Below are positions 1 through 8,109 of a stretch of 64,000 nucleotides of DNA, piece by piece. A model generated the notes under the pieces. The model was given only the letters and a program-made list of their open reading frames with translations. It was not told the DNA's origin and searched no databases. Each line of letters begins with the position of its first letter. Within the stretch, counting starts at the first letter, position 1. Made by a program: the position numbers and the translations under genes. The DNA comes from Paeniglutamicibacter psychrophenolicus (GTDB lineage Bacteria; Actinomycetota; Actinomycetes; Actinomycetales; Micrococcaceae), in contig NZ_JAUSSH010000004.1 of NCBI RefSeq assembly GCF_030812255.1, forward strand, positions 1 to 64,000, written 5' to 3'.

Positions 1-142
1 CCGCATCTCCCCCTCTGCGCTGTCTTTTTTTTTTTTTGGGCCCCCCCCCCCCCGGGGGGCCGGGCGGGGGGGGCCCCCCCCCCCGGGGGGCCCCCCCCCC
101 CCCCCCGGGGCCTGAAAGCAAGCCGGCTTGCCCGTTGTGGGC
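1..142. other. Homopolymer G/C block, probable sequencing artefact
   Basis: The first ~114 bases are a T run followed by long unbroken runs of C and G with almost no other base. No coding signal is present. A 14-bp perfect palindrome (GCAAGCCGGCTTGC, 118-131) follows, just downstream of the stop of the minus-strand dehydrogenase at 143, and may be part of its terminator. The homopolymers are more easily explained by failed base-calling in a GC hairpin than by real sequence. Confidence 0.6.
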
Positions 143-1420
143 CTAGAAGCCCTTGCGCAGCGGATCGAAATGGCGCGCCACGGACGGCTTTTCCTTGCCG
201 AGGATGCCGGCGGCGATCATCTTGCCGGTCAGCGGGCCAAGGGCCACGCCCCACATGCCGTGTCCGCCACCAACGTGCACGCGCGGGGAACGGGTGGCGC
301 CGACCAACGGCATGCCGTCGGCGGTGCAGGGACGACCGCCGACCCATTCTTCCTTGCGGTTCTCCCAGTTGATGCCCTTGTAGACAGGGGCCGCAGCGGC
401 AACGATGGCCTCGATGCGCTTGGGCTCCAACGGGTGGTTGGCGTCGCGGAACTCCATCGTTCCGGCGATGCGGAAGCGGTCCCCGAGCGGGGTGCAGGCC
501 ACGCGCTGGGACGGGAAGTAGATCGGGTGGGTCGGCATGACCTCGGGCTGGACGGTGAAGGAGTAGCCGCGGCCCGCCTGGACGACGACGTTCACGCCGA
601 ACTTCTTGGTCATGTCGTTGAGCCAGGCGCCGGTGGCCATGACCACGTGGTCGGCGGTGATCGAACGGCCCTCGGAGCCAATGACGGTGACCGAGCCGCC
701 GTTGTCCCGGATGTCGGTGACGTTGTAGGACCCGACGATGTCGCCGCCGCGGGCGATGACGGATTCGGCGAGGGACTCCATGTACTTCGGCGGGTTCAGG
801 AAGCGCTGGTTCTTGATGGCCACACCGGCAGCCACGGAATCGGAGAGGGTCGGCTCGAGGGCGCGCAGCTCGTCTCCGGTGAGCAGGTCGAACTCGACGT
901 TGCCGCCGGTCTTGCGGATCATGTCGAACTCGTGGAGCAGTCCGTCGCGGTCCTTGAGCGACTTGAATCCGGTCAGGAACGGGTTGGCCGGCTTGGTCTT
1001 CTCGACGACGCCCGGGCCCGCGTTGGTGCCCTCGGCGATCTCGTCGAAGGCGTCAAGCCCGGTGGTGCCGAGCTCGGAGTAGATGCGCATGGCCTCCTGC
1101 CACTTCTTCGGGGTGCTGTGCCAGGTGAACCCGATCAGGAAGCGAAGCAGCTTGGCGTTGGCTTTAAGCGGAATGTACAGCGGGGACGCCGGGTCCATCA
1201 TCATCTTCAGGCCGCTGGAGAAGATGGAGGGTTCGGCGATCGGCAGGGTCAGCGCCGGGGTCAGCCAGCCGGCATTGCCCCACGAAGCACCGGAGGCCAC
1301 GCCGCCGCGGTCAACGACCGTGACCTTGACGCCTTCTTCCTGCAGGTACCAGGCGGTGGACAGGCCGACGAACCCGGCGCCGACGATGACAACATGCTCA
1401 GGCGTCGTTACGCTGGCCAT
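143..1420 (-). CDS. dadA: D-amino acid dehydrogenase / FAD-dependent oxidoreductase (DadA family), copy 1
   Basis: A 425-residue DAO-superfamily flavoprotein expected to deaminate a D-amino acid oxidatively to its 2-oxo acid and pass electrons to the respiratory chain. The N-terminus carries the dinucleotide-binding fingerprint IVGAGFVGLSTAWYL followed by the acidic VVDR strand end. The C-terminus has the usual GGRPCTADGMPLVG and GGGHGMWGVALGP motifs that contact FAD. Length matches DadA (about 420). A second homologue lies at 31365-32705 and the two are nearly collinear, the other carrying a glycine-rich insertion. The gene is monocistronic in this window. The ~190-bp upstream region is AT-richer and contains a near-palindrome around ACGATCGT (1553-1568). 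The substrate cannot be read from sequence; D-alanine is the typical one, but a sarcosine or proline oxidase role is not excluded. Confidence 0.85.
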   Translation of the reverse strand: MASVTTPEHVVIVGAGFVGLSTAWYLQEEGVKVTVVDRGGVASGASWGNAGWLTPALTLPIAEPSIFSSGLKMMMDPASPLYIPLKANAKLLRFLIGFTWHSTPKKWQEAMRIYSELGTTGLDAFDEIAEGTNAGPGVVEKTKPANPFLTGFKSLKDRDGLLHEFDMIRKTGGNVEFDLLTGDELRALEPTLSDSVAAGVAIKNQRFLNPPKYMESLAESVIARGGDIVGSYNVTDIRDNGGSVTVIGSEGRSITADHVVMATGAWLNDMTKKFGVNVVVQAGRGYSFTVQPEVMPTHPIYFPSQRVACTPLGDRFRIAGTMEFRDANHPLEPKRIEAIVAAAAPVYKGINWENRKEEWVGGRPCTADGMPLVGATRSPRVHVGGGHGMWGVALGPLTGKMIAAGILGKEKPSVARHFDPLRKGF

Positions 1421-1552
1421 GGTTCACACTCCATTCAAGATTTTTCCAACACTTGGGCTCAACTTTGGCGGGGAATGCGGCGCGAAGCAACGGGACTTCG
1501 TTTTTCATCGGTGACGCAGGCCACAGCACCTTGTTGTTTGCATTAAATACGG

Positions 1553-1568
1553 TAAAGACGATCGTTTA
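1553..1568. promoter_or_regulatory. Near-palindrome upstream of dadA copy 1
   Basis: TAAAG-ACGATCGT-TTA: a perfect 8-bp palindrome with AT-rich flanks that pair apart from one extra G. It lies 133 bp upstream of the dehydrogenase start in the AT-richest part of the gap between two minus-strand genes, so an operator role is possible. The regulator is unknown. Confidence 0.25.
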
Positions 1569-1614
1569 TCATTTTTTCTGCGTCGAGTCGTTCGGAGGAC
1601 GGGTTTCTGACCCG

Positions 1615-2229
1615 TCATGCGGTGTCTGGCCTGTCTCCATCCTCGGTCGAATCGATCATTTGCGCCAGCGCCAGGGCGCCGACCGGGGCGAAGCCGTGCA
1701 TGTCAACCCCGACGTTGATGCCTCGGCCCGAGACCAGGAAGGCATTGTGGACGTGTCCGTGCAGCAACCATGCCCCCTCGTCACGCAACCGGAACTGCGC
1801 ATAGCGGTCGCCGCCATGGGAGTCCCCCGCGTACGGGAAATGGCTGAGCAGCACCTTGCGCCCCGGCGCATTGTTCACCGTCGCGGGCAGCTTGACCCGT
1901 GCGAAATCCTGCACGGAGGCGAAGCCCGCATCGAGGAACTGCCGGAGGTGGCGCTGCGCCCCGATGCGCCCGGGCCAGCACGCGTCGTGGTTGCCTGCCA
2001 CCAGGTGCTTGGTGCCGTGCAGCTCGGAGACGATCTCGAGCCCGCGGACCCTGTCACCCAGGGCCCAGTCCCCCAGCACCCAGACAGTGTCCGCGGCGCC
2101 CACCACCTGGTTCCACCTCCGGATGATCTCGGCATCCATTTCGGCGACGTCGGCAAAGGGCCTGTGGCAGGACTCGATGATGCGGGCATGTCCGAAATGG
2201 GTATCGGAGGTAAACCAGGTGCTTCCCAT
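1615..2229 (-). CDS. Calcineurin-like metallophosphoesterase
   Basis: A 204-residue protein with the full set of metallophosphatase motifs in order: DTHFGH (D9, H11), GDWALGD, GNHD, SHFPY and GHVHN. These residues bind the two-metal centre. The small size and HFGH signature match the single-domain phosphoesterases often found alone in actinobacterial genomes. The substrate is unknown. No signal peptide is visible, so it is probably cytoplasmic. It is transcribed away from the SNF2 helicase that starts at 2342, so the 112-bp gap must hold two divergent promoters. Confidence 0.85.
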   Translation of the reverse strand: MGSTWFTSDTHFGHARIIESCHRPFADVAEMDAEIIRRWNQVVGAADTVWVLGDWALGDRVRGLEIVSELHGTKHLVAGNHDACWPGRIGAQRHLRQFLDAGFASVQDFARVKLPATVNNAPGRKVLLSHFPYAGDSHGGDRYAQFRLRDEGAWLLHGHVHNAFLVSGRGINVGVDMHGFAPVGALALAQMIDSTEDGDRPDTA

Positions 2230-2329
2230 AAGTTTCCGTCACTTTCACCGCCACCCGGACGTTCCCGGCGGGTTTCAGCCCGCAGGCCCACTGCGGCCAT
2301 TTTGGCTCCGTGGCGTGGGTGCCCGCCTT

Positions 2330-2344
2330 TAGACTATTGACATG
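2330..2344 (+). promoter_or_regulatory. Probable -10 hexamer of a leaderless transcript (SNF2 gene)
   Basis: TAGACT (2330-2335) ends 6 nt before the ATG at 2342 and there is no Shine-Dalgarno sequence. This spacing would place the transcription start at the start codon, as in leaderless actinobacterial mRNAs. No convincing -35 is seen at 17 bp. Confidence 0.4.
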
Positions 2345-5300
2345 TCTTCCGTTGCACCACTGCTCAACTCCACCACACTGATCCGTGAGCTTGTCGGACC
2401 ACTCAGCCTGGATCGCGGGGCGGCATACGCAAGCCAGGGCAGGGTCCTGGACGTCAACTGGGTCGAGCCCATGGGCATCGTGCGCGCTTCGGTGTTGGGC
2501 TCCGGCGGCATGGTCTACCGCACCGCGGTCCATTCCCAGGTGCGCCACGGGCTGCTCATGCCCCAGCTGGGGATCTGCACCTGCCCGGTGGGCTCGAACT
2601 GCAAGCACGCGGCGGCCGCGCTTTTCGCCTATATGTGGGACGAGACAAACTACGAGGATCCCGATCCGCGTGCCCCGTGGGAGCGCACGCTGGACTCGCT
2701 CATAGGGGACGGCGGTGGCGCCGGGCAGGAAACCGAGCAGCGCGCCTTGGGCATCCAGTTTGAGCTGCGCCCGAAGACCCTGCAGCGCTACCAGGCCTCG
2801 GCCATGGCCAAGATCAAGGACGGGACCATCCCGCACACCTCCAAGCTGGAGCTGCTGCTGCGCCCGATCCAGCTCAACGACAAGGGCCGCTGGGTCTCGG
2901 GCAACCTGGCCTGGCAGCATTTCCGCTACACCCGCACCGGCGGCATCCCGACCCTGCCCTTCGACTACTCCTACGACCCGGAGCAGGTCGAGTGGTTCTG
3001 CACGCTGCTGCAGCTGAACTCCTTTGTCGCGTGGAACGGGACCCACCTCTCGGCCAGCGATTTCCTGACCCCGATGGTGTGGAACCACCTGGCACGGGCC
3101 GCGGCGCTGGGCATCGAACTGCGCGGCCAGTCGGCAAAATCCACGGTCCGGGTGCACGATCCGGTCGCGGTCCGCACCGACATCGCCTCCGAGGGCAAGA
3201 AGCTGCGGATCCGTCCCTCGGTCGATGTGCTGCCGCCGGACTTCGACAGCGACTTCCTCGGCGCCGTGGCCGACCACGGGGTCTTCTGGTGGGACACCAC
3301 CGAGGGCATGAAGAACGTGGACCTGCATCTGGCGCCCTCCCGCGCCAAGCTCCCCGCATTGGTCACCGGCCTGCTGGCCACCGACAAAAAGGTCACCGTC
3401 CCGGCCAACGGGCGGGAAAACTTTGAGCAGCAATACCTGCCCAAGCTAGCCAAGGCTTCCGAGCTCTCCTCCGTCGACCACTCCGTCGAGGTGCCGACCT
3501 CGCTTGAACCGGTCATGCTGCTGCGCGTCGAGCACTTCGCCGGCCAGCAGAACCCGGTCCGCAAGCAAAAGAAGGACGAAACCTCGGTCCCGGGCATCAA
3601 CCTGCATTGGGGCTATTCCTACGGCAACCACCAGGTGCCCCTGGAGCTGGTGGCGGGAACCGAACGCAACCCCAAGGCCGAGCTGGCCATGCAACGCGAA
3701 GTCGCCGCAGCGATCGCCGCTTTCCCCCAGGCCTATGCCGATGCCTTCGCCAATCCGCAACGCAACGTTGCCGCCACCCGGGTCGCACCGCGCCTGCATG
3801 GCGTCGCGGCGGCACGGTTCATCACCGAGGCGCTGCCGGCATTGCAGGCCTTGGAAAACCTGCGGGTGCACATCGACGGCGAACAGCCGGAGTTCGAGGA
3901 ACTCACCGCCAACCCGCTGATCACCATCTCGACCGAGAACACCGAAACCAACGACTGGTTCGACCTGGGCGTCGAAGTCGCGATCGACGGCAACAAGGTC
4001 CCGTTCACCGAGCTCTTCCAGGCACTGGCGCACGGCGATGAATTCCTGATGTTGCCCGACGGCAAGTACTTTGCCCTGGACCGCCCGGAATACGAGCAGC
4101 TGCGCCGGCTCATCGAGGAGGCCCGGGCACTGTCGGACGCCACAAGCGACGGCACCATCCGGATTTCCAAGCACCAGGCCTCGCTCTGGGAAGACCTCAA
4201 GGACATCGCCACCAACGTCGAGGCCTCGGCCGCGTGGAAGCACTCCACCGAGGGACTGAGCAACATCCTCGAGGTCGACCACGCCCCGCTGCCGGCCGGC
4301 ATCGACGCCACGCTGCGCCCCTACCAGCTCGAGGGCTTCGAATGGCTCTCCTTCCTCTACGACAACGGGCTGGGCGGGGTGCTCGCCGACGACATGGGAC
4401 TGGGCAAGACGCTGCAGACCCTGGCACTGATCCAGCACGCCAAGGACAACCACGACGAGTCGACCGGAAAGATGCCGCCGTTCCTGGTGGTGGCTCCGAC
4501 CTCCGTGGTCTCCAACTGGACCGCCGAGGCGGCACGCTTCGCCCCGAACCTGCGCAGCGTCTACATGACCGAGACCGTGCGCCGCGGCGGGGTCCCCGCG
4601 CACGAGATCGCCACCGAGGTCGACATCATGATCACCTCCTACGGCCTGTTCCGCATCGACCAGGACGAATACGCAGCCACCAGGTTCTCCGGGCTGATCC
4701 TGGACGAGGCGCAATTCGTGAAGAACCCCGCCACACAGGCCTCCAAGCAGGCCCGCGACTTCCCGACGCCCTTCAAGCTCGCGATCACCGGCACCCCCAT
4801 GGAGAACAACCTCTCCGAGCTCTGGTCGATGTTCGCCATTGCCGCCCCGGGGCTCTTCCCCGCGCTCAAGCGCTTCGACGAGACCTACCGCAAGCCCATC
4901 GAGAAGGACGGCGACAATGAGGCGCTGGGGCGCCTGCGTCGCCGGATCCGCCCGCTGATGCTGCGCCGCACCAAGGAACTGGTGGCCACGGACCTGCCCG
5001 AGAAGCAGGAGCAGGTCCTGGAACTCGACCTGGCGCCCAAGCACCGGGTCATCTACCAGCGCCATCTGCAGCGCGAACGCCAGAAGGTGCTGGGCATGCT
5101 CGAGGACATGGACAAGAACCGCTTCGCGGTGTTCTCCTCGCTGACCAAGCTGCGCCAGCTGGCGCTGGACGCCTCGCTCATCGACGAGGAGTACGCCTCC
5201 GTTCCCAGCAGCAAGCTCGACGCCCTGCTCGAGCAGCTCGAGGACCTCACCGCAGAGGGCCACAACGCCCTGGTCTTCAGCCAGTTCACCTCGTTCCTGT

Positions 5301-5713
5301 CCAAGGCCAGCGACCGGCTGACCGAGGCCGGGATCGAGCATGCCTACCTGGACGGCTCGACCACCAAGCGCGCCAAGGTCATCGAGTCCTTCACCTCCGG
5401 CAAGGTCAAGGTGTTCCTGATTTCGCTGAAGGCCGGCGGGTTCGGCCTGAACCTCACCCAGGCCGACTACTGCTTCCTGATGGATCCGTGGTGGAACCCG
5501 GCCTCGGAGAACCAGGCCGTGGACCGTGCCCACCGCATCGGGCAGAAGCGCAACGTCATGGTCTACCGGATGGTTTCCAAGAACACCATCGAGGAAAAGG
5601 TCATGGCGCTGAAGGACAAGAAGGCCAAGCTCTTCACCGCGGTCCTCGACGACGATGCGGCCTTTGCCTCGGCGATCAGCGCCGACGACGTTCGCTCGCT
5701 CTTCGCGGATTAG
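2342..5713 (+). CDS. SNF2-family DEAD/DEAH helicase with N-terminal SWIM zinc finger
   Basis: A 1123-residue cytoplasmic ATP-dependent DNA translocase. A SWIM zinc finger lies at residues 79-89 (C79, C81, C87, H89, in the CxC...CxH pattern). The SNF2 ATPase core starts near residue 655: Walker A DDMGLGKT near 685, TSYGLFR, the Walker B region LDEAQFVKN near 785 and the TGTPMENN motif III. The helicase C lobe has FSQFTSF, LISLKAGGFGLNL and the arginine-finger motif DRAHRIGQ. The architecture is that of bacterial RapA/HepA-like remodelers with a SWIM domain, whose role is thought to be in transcription recycling or repair. It is followed 69 bp later by an unknown protein on the same strand, probably co-transcribed. 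Confidence 0.93.
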   Translation: MSSVAPLLNSTTLIRELVGPLSLDRGAAYASQGRVLDVNWVEPMGIVRASVLGSGGMVYRTAVHSQVRHGLLMPQLGICTCPVGSNCKHAAAALFAYMWDETNYEDPDPRAPWERTLDSLIGDGGGAGQETEQRALGIQFELRPKTLQRYQASAMAKIKDGTIPHTSKLELLLRPIQLNDKGRWVSGNLAWQHFRYTRTGGIPTLPFDYSYDPEQVEWFCTLLQLNSFVAWNGTHLSASDFLTPMVWNHLARAAALGIELRGQSAKSTVRVHDPVAVRTDIASEGKKLRIRPSVDVLPPDFDSDFLGAVADHGVFWWDTTEGMKNVDLHLAPSRAKLPALVTGLLATDKKVTVPANGRENFEQQYLPKLAKASELSSVDHSVEVPTSLEPVMLLRVEHFAGQQNPVRKQKKDETSVPGINLHWGYSYGNHQVPLELVAGTERNPKAELAMQREVAAAIAAFPQAYADAFANPQRNVAATRVAPRLHGVAAARFITEALPALQALENLRVHIDGEQPEFEELTANPLITISTENTETNDWFDLGVEVAIDGNKVPFTELFQALAHGDEFLMLPDGKYFALDRPEYEQLRRLIEEARALSDATSDGTIRISKHQASLWEDLKDIATNVEASAAWKHSTEGLSNILEVDHAPLPAGIDATLRPYQLEGFEWLSFLYDNGLGGVLADDMGLGKTLQTLALIQHAKDNHDESTGKMPPFLVVAPTSVVSNWTAEAARFAPNLRSVYMTETVRRGGVPAHEIATEVDIMITSYGLFRIDQDEYAATRFSGLILDEAQFVKNPATQASKQARDFPTPFKLAITGTPMENNLSELWSMFAIAAPGLFPALKRFDETYRKPIEKDGDNEALGRLRRRIRPLMLRRTKELVATDLPEKQEQVLELDLAPKHRVIYQRHLQRERQKVLGMLEDMDKNRFAVFSSLTKLRQLALDASLIDEEYASVPSSKLDALLEQLEDLTAEGHNALVFSQFTSFLSKASDRLTEAGIEHAYLDGSTTKRAKVIESFTSGKVKVFLISLKAGGFGLNLTQADYCFLMDPWWNPASENQAVDRAHRIGQKRNVMVYRMVSKNTIEEKVMALKDKKAKLFTAVLDDDAAFASAISADDVRSLFAD

Positions 5714-5782
5714 CACGGAGCCGGAAGGCACCACCCAAGCAGCACCCAGAATTTTCCAAGCCCAGAGGGGGACGACACCAAC

Positions 5783-6949
5783 ATGTCGAAATCAAAATCC
5801 GCCGGCAAGCCACGCAGCGGGCACCCGGGACGCAATCCAAGCGCCGGCGCCTCCAAATTCGAGGACCAGGTCCGCACGGCCATGCGGCCCTACGCCGCGC
5901 AATTGCGTGCCTTCTTCAACCAGCGCCACACCCCGGACGACTCCGAGGCCGGCATCGAGGGCCTGGTCACCCTGCTGACGGTCCATGCCCGGCTGCGCGG
6001 GAAGGTGACGGTGTCCGAGCTCGACCATGGCGCGCTGGCCATCCAGTTCACGGACCTGCGCGAGCTCGGCGACGAGGTCGCCGTCGCGTGCGCCGCCATG
6101 CTGCGCGAGTTCATGCTCTTTTTGGCCGAAACCGGCCGTTGGAGCGGAGAGGTGGAGGAATTCAAGGCCGTCTTCGACCTGCTGTCGGCCCAGGGCGGCC
6201 AATCCCCCGTTGTGGTCCCCGAGCTTGACGAGGCCAGCGCGGACGAGCGCTGGGCCAAGCTGCCGATGGTGGCCACGGCCCGGGCCTTGCTGGCTTGGGT
6301 GGGCGAGGGCCGCGAGGTGGCAGAGGACGGATTGCTGCTGCCCACCGACCTGGTTTCGGCCGCCGCTGCCGTCGGGCTCGAGGTCCGCCTGGACCCGGAA
6401 TCCGAGGATGCACGGCCGGGCTGGGTGCCCGAGGCCGGATCCTCGGTTGCCACATTGGCTCAGCTTCCGAAACTGGGCACCTATTGGGATGCGCTGTTGC
6501 GTGCCGGGGTACTGAGCTTCAAAGAGGGAACGGCACTTCCCAACCCGGTGGTGGCCGAGGCGTTGAACGCCGATTCGGGATTCAGCGCCCGCGGGGCGAA
6601 GGACCTGGTGGCCGAGGGACTCTACGCCCACATCCTGCTCAATGCTGTGGGTCCGGATGCGGACCACACCGTCACGCAGATGACCGCCGCGTTGCTGGCC
6701 AAGGCCGGATCGGCGAATCCCCCGCGCACCGAGGCAGCGTTTTCGATTCCCGCACCCGGGGAGCTGGAGCCGGAACAGGCCCACCTGCAGCCGCTCTTCG
6801 CAAAGACCGTGCCGGCCGCCGAGGCCCTGCTGCGTGCCGCCGAGGCCGAGGGACTCGTGCGCATCGGCAAGCACATCCGCGTGCCGCGCGTGCTTCGCGC
6901 CCCGCTGGAACGTGCACTGACCCGCGTGGCCGAAGAGGTCTTGGCCTAG
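5783..6949 (+). CDS. Uncharacterised 388-aa protein, paralogue of the 17397-18647 product
   Basis: I do not recognise a named family. The N-terminal 30 residues are basic and low-complexity (Lys, Ser, Gly), followed by a mainly helical soluble protein with no signal peptide or membrane segment. It aligns by eye with the product at 17397: EFMLFLAETGRWSGEVEEF matches EFLHATGTWGGTHEQF; YWDALLRAGVLSF matches YWGALVGAGLIEL; and near the C-terminus AEGLVRIGKHIRVP matches DEGLVEIGSTLSIP, in the same order at similar spacing. The last two pairs resemble winged-helix cores, so DNA binding is a guess. It follows the SNF2 gene by 69 bp (GAGGGGG 11 nt before the ATG), suggesting a joint role with the helicase. 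Confidence 0.8.
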   Translation: MSKSKSAGKPRSGHPGRNPSAGASKFEDQVRTAMRPYAAQLRAFFNQRHTPDDSEAGIEGLVTLLTVHARLRGKVTVSELDHGALAIQFTDLRELGDEVAVACAAMLREFMLFLAETGRWSGEVEEFKAVFDLLSAQGGQSPVVVPELDEASADERWAKLPMVATARALLAWVGEGREVAEDGLLLPTDLVSAAAAVGLEVRLDPESEDARPGWVPEAGSSVATLAQLPKLGTYWDALLRAGVLSFKEGTALPNPVVAEALNADSGFSARGAKDLVAEGLYAHILLNAVGPDADHTVTQMTAALLAKAGSANPPRTEAAFSIPAPGELEPEQAHLQPLFAKTVPAAEALLRAAEAEGLVRIGKHIRVPRVLRAPLERALTRVAEEVLA

Positions 6950-6961
6950 GTCCCAATGCTT

Positions 6962-7012
6962 AACGCCGTGGGGCGGCGAAGATGCCTGGCATCTTCACCG
7001 CCCCACGGCGTT
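6962..7012. terminator. Bidirectional hairpin terminator between convergent genes
   Basis: A stem of about 24 bp: AACGCCGTGGGGCGG and GAAGATGC on the left arm pair with GCATCTTC and CCGCCCCACGGCGTT on the right, around a 3-nt loop. It lies 12 bp after the stop of the plus-strand unknown gene and 25 bp before the stop of the minus-strand nitroreductase, so it can serve both. There is no T-run on either side. Confidence 0.8.
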
Positions 7013-7036
7013 CCTGCTTCGGGCTTGGCCGCACGT

Positions 7037-7660
7037 CTAGATGCTGGTGGTTGCCACGTCGATGTCCAGTCGCGGCAGGCGATCGAACCATGGGTTCTCG
7101 CCGGGGGTGCCCACATTGACGATCAGGAACGCATGGTTGGACGAGTCCGCGTTGATGACCGAATCCACGCCGGCCGCGTCGAAGCCGCCCATCGGTCCGG
7201 CGTGCAGCCCTGCCGCGCGAACGGCCATGATGAAGTAGCCGGCCTGCATCCAGGCGTTGTTCTTGGCGATTTCGGCGCGCGAGGCGGCGTCCTGGTCGAA
7301 CATGGCCTTGCGCTCGGGAGCGTGTGGGAAGAACACCGGGAACTGTTCGTGCCAGTCGGCGTCGTAGCTAAGCACCGCAAGCGCCGGGGCGGCCAGGGAC
7401 TTGGCCCGGTTCCCTTCCATCATCTTGGCGACGACTGCCTCGCGGGCCTCGGCGCTCTTGACCCAGGTGATGCGCAGCGGCTGGTTGTTCATCATCGTCG
7501 GGCCCATTTTGGTGAGCTCGTAGATGGCATCGAGGGTTTCGCCGGCAACGGGTTCCTCGGAGAAGGTGTTTGCGGTGCGGGCTTCAAGGAAGAGCTTGTC
7601 TGCGGTGTCGGCATCGATCGACAGCTGGTCGTACACGGTTGCGGCGGTTTCAACGCTCAT
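7037..7660 (-). CDS. Nitroreductase-family protein, RutE-like (malonic semialdehyde reductase)
   Basis: A 207-residue FMN-dependent nitroreductase-fold protein. Motifs typical of the RutE/HadB-RutE subfamily are present: ARTANTFSEEPV at the N-terminus, MGPTMMNNQPLRI (FMN phosphate contact), AGYFIMAVRAAGLHAGPMGGFD and the C-terminal NVGTPGENPWFDRLPRL. RutE reduces 3-oxopropanoate to 3-hydroxypropanoate in pyrimidine breakdown, but no other rut gene is nearby, so the substrate here is open. The ATG at 7660 is chosen because AAGGAG lies 8 nt upstream; an in-frame ATG at 7702 lacks such a site. It probably acts as a cytoplasmic dimer. Confidence 0.85.
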   Translation of the reverse strand: MSVETAATVYDQLSIDADTADKLFLEARTANTFSEEPVAGETLDAIYELTKMGPTMMNNQPLRITWVKSAEAREAVVAKMMEGNRAKSLAAPALAVLSYDADWHEQFPVFFPHAPERKAMFDQDAASRAEIAKNNAWMQAGYFIMAVRAAGLHAGPMGGFDAAGVDSVINADSSNHAFLIVNVGTPGENPWFDRLPRLDIDVATTSI

Positions 7661-8109
7661 CTGGGGTGTTCTCCTTGCGGTTCTTCGGTGGCTTCCTACC
7701 AAGCAGAACCGCCACAGCCACGGGAAGCATTCCCTCGGGGCCTGTGAAGCGCATCACCCGCCGGGCCAATCACCGGAAAATCGGGGCAACCATGAGCTTA
7801 AACATCAGCACGCCCGACGACGCCGATGGTGGCTTCTCTTGGGGTAGAAGCGACCTAGGAACCTTCAATGCCAAATGCTCCTTGGGGGAAAGCATTTGAC
7901 GTGATTCCTGTGCTGCGAACCAACTTGGGGGCTCGGTTCGCGGGGCTGGCGTCGTCTGGCGTGCTGGAAATGAGTTCTGGAAACGCCACTCGCAAAACGT
8001 TCCTAGTTCCCATCAATCGGCTATTCCGCCGATGTAGTACCTACTCTATCCATGCGAGCGGGTGCTGCACATTAGACCTTTGGCCATACTTACTGAGGTA
8101 ACCTCAAGG
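7661..8109. other. Intergenic region without a convincing gene
   Basis: A gap of 449 bp upstream of the nitroreductase and downstream of the histidine kinase, both on the minus strand, with lower GC than its surroundings. I see no supported gene; a 77-codon plus-strand frame here has no ribosome site or recognisable protein. Two structures stand out: CAAATGCT / AGCATTTG arms (7872-7879, 7891-7898) around an 11-nt loop, and a TGAGGT-A-ACCTCA palindrome (8095-8107) directly after the kinase stop. Either could end the kinase transcript. Confidence 0.5.

Noticed and set aside
7868-8101. 77-codon plus-strand frame
   Set aside because: No ribosome site; sequence unlike a protein; likely chance in an intergenic region.
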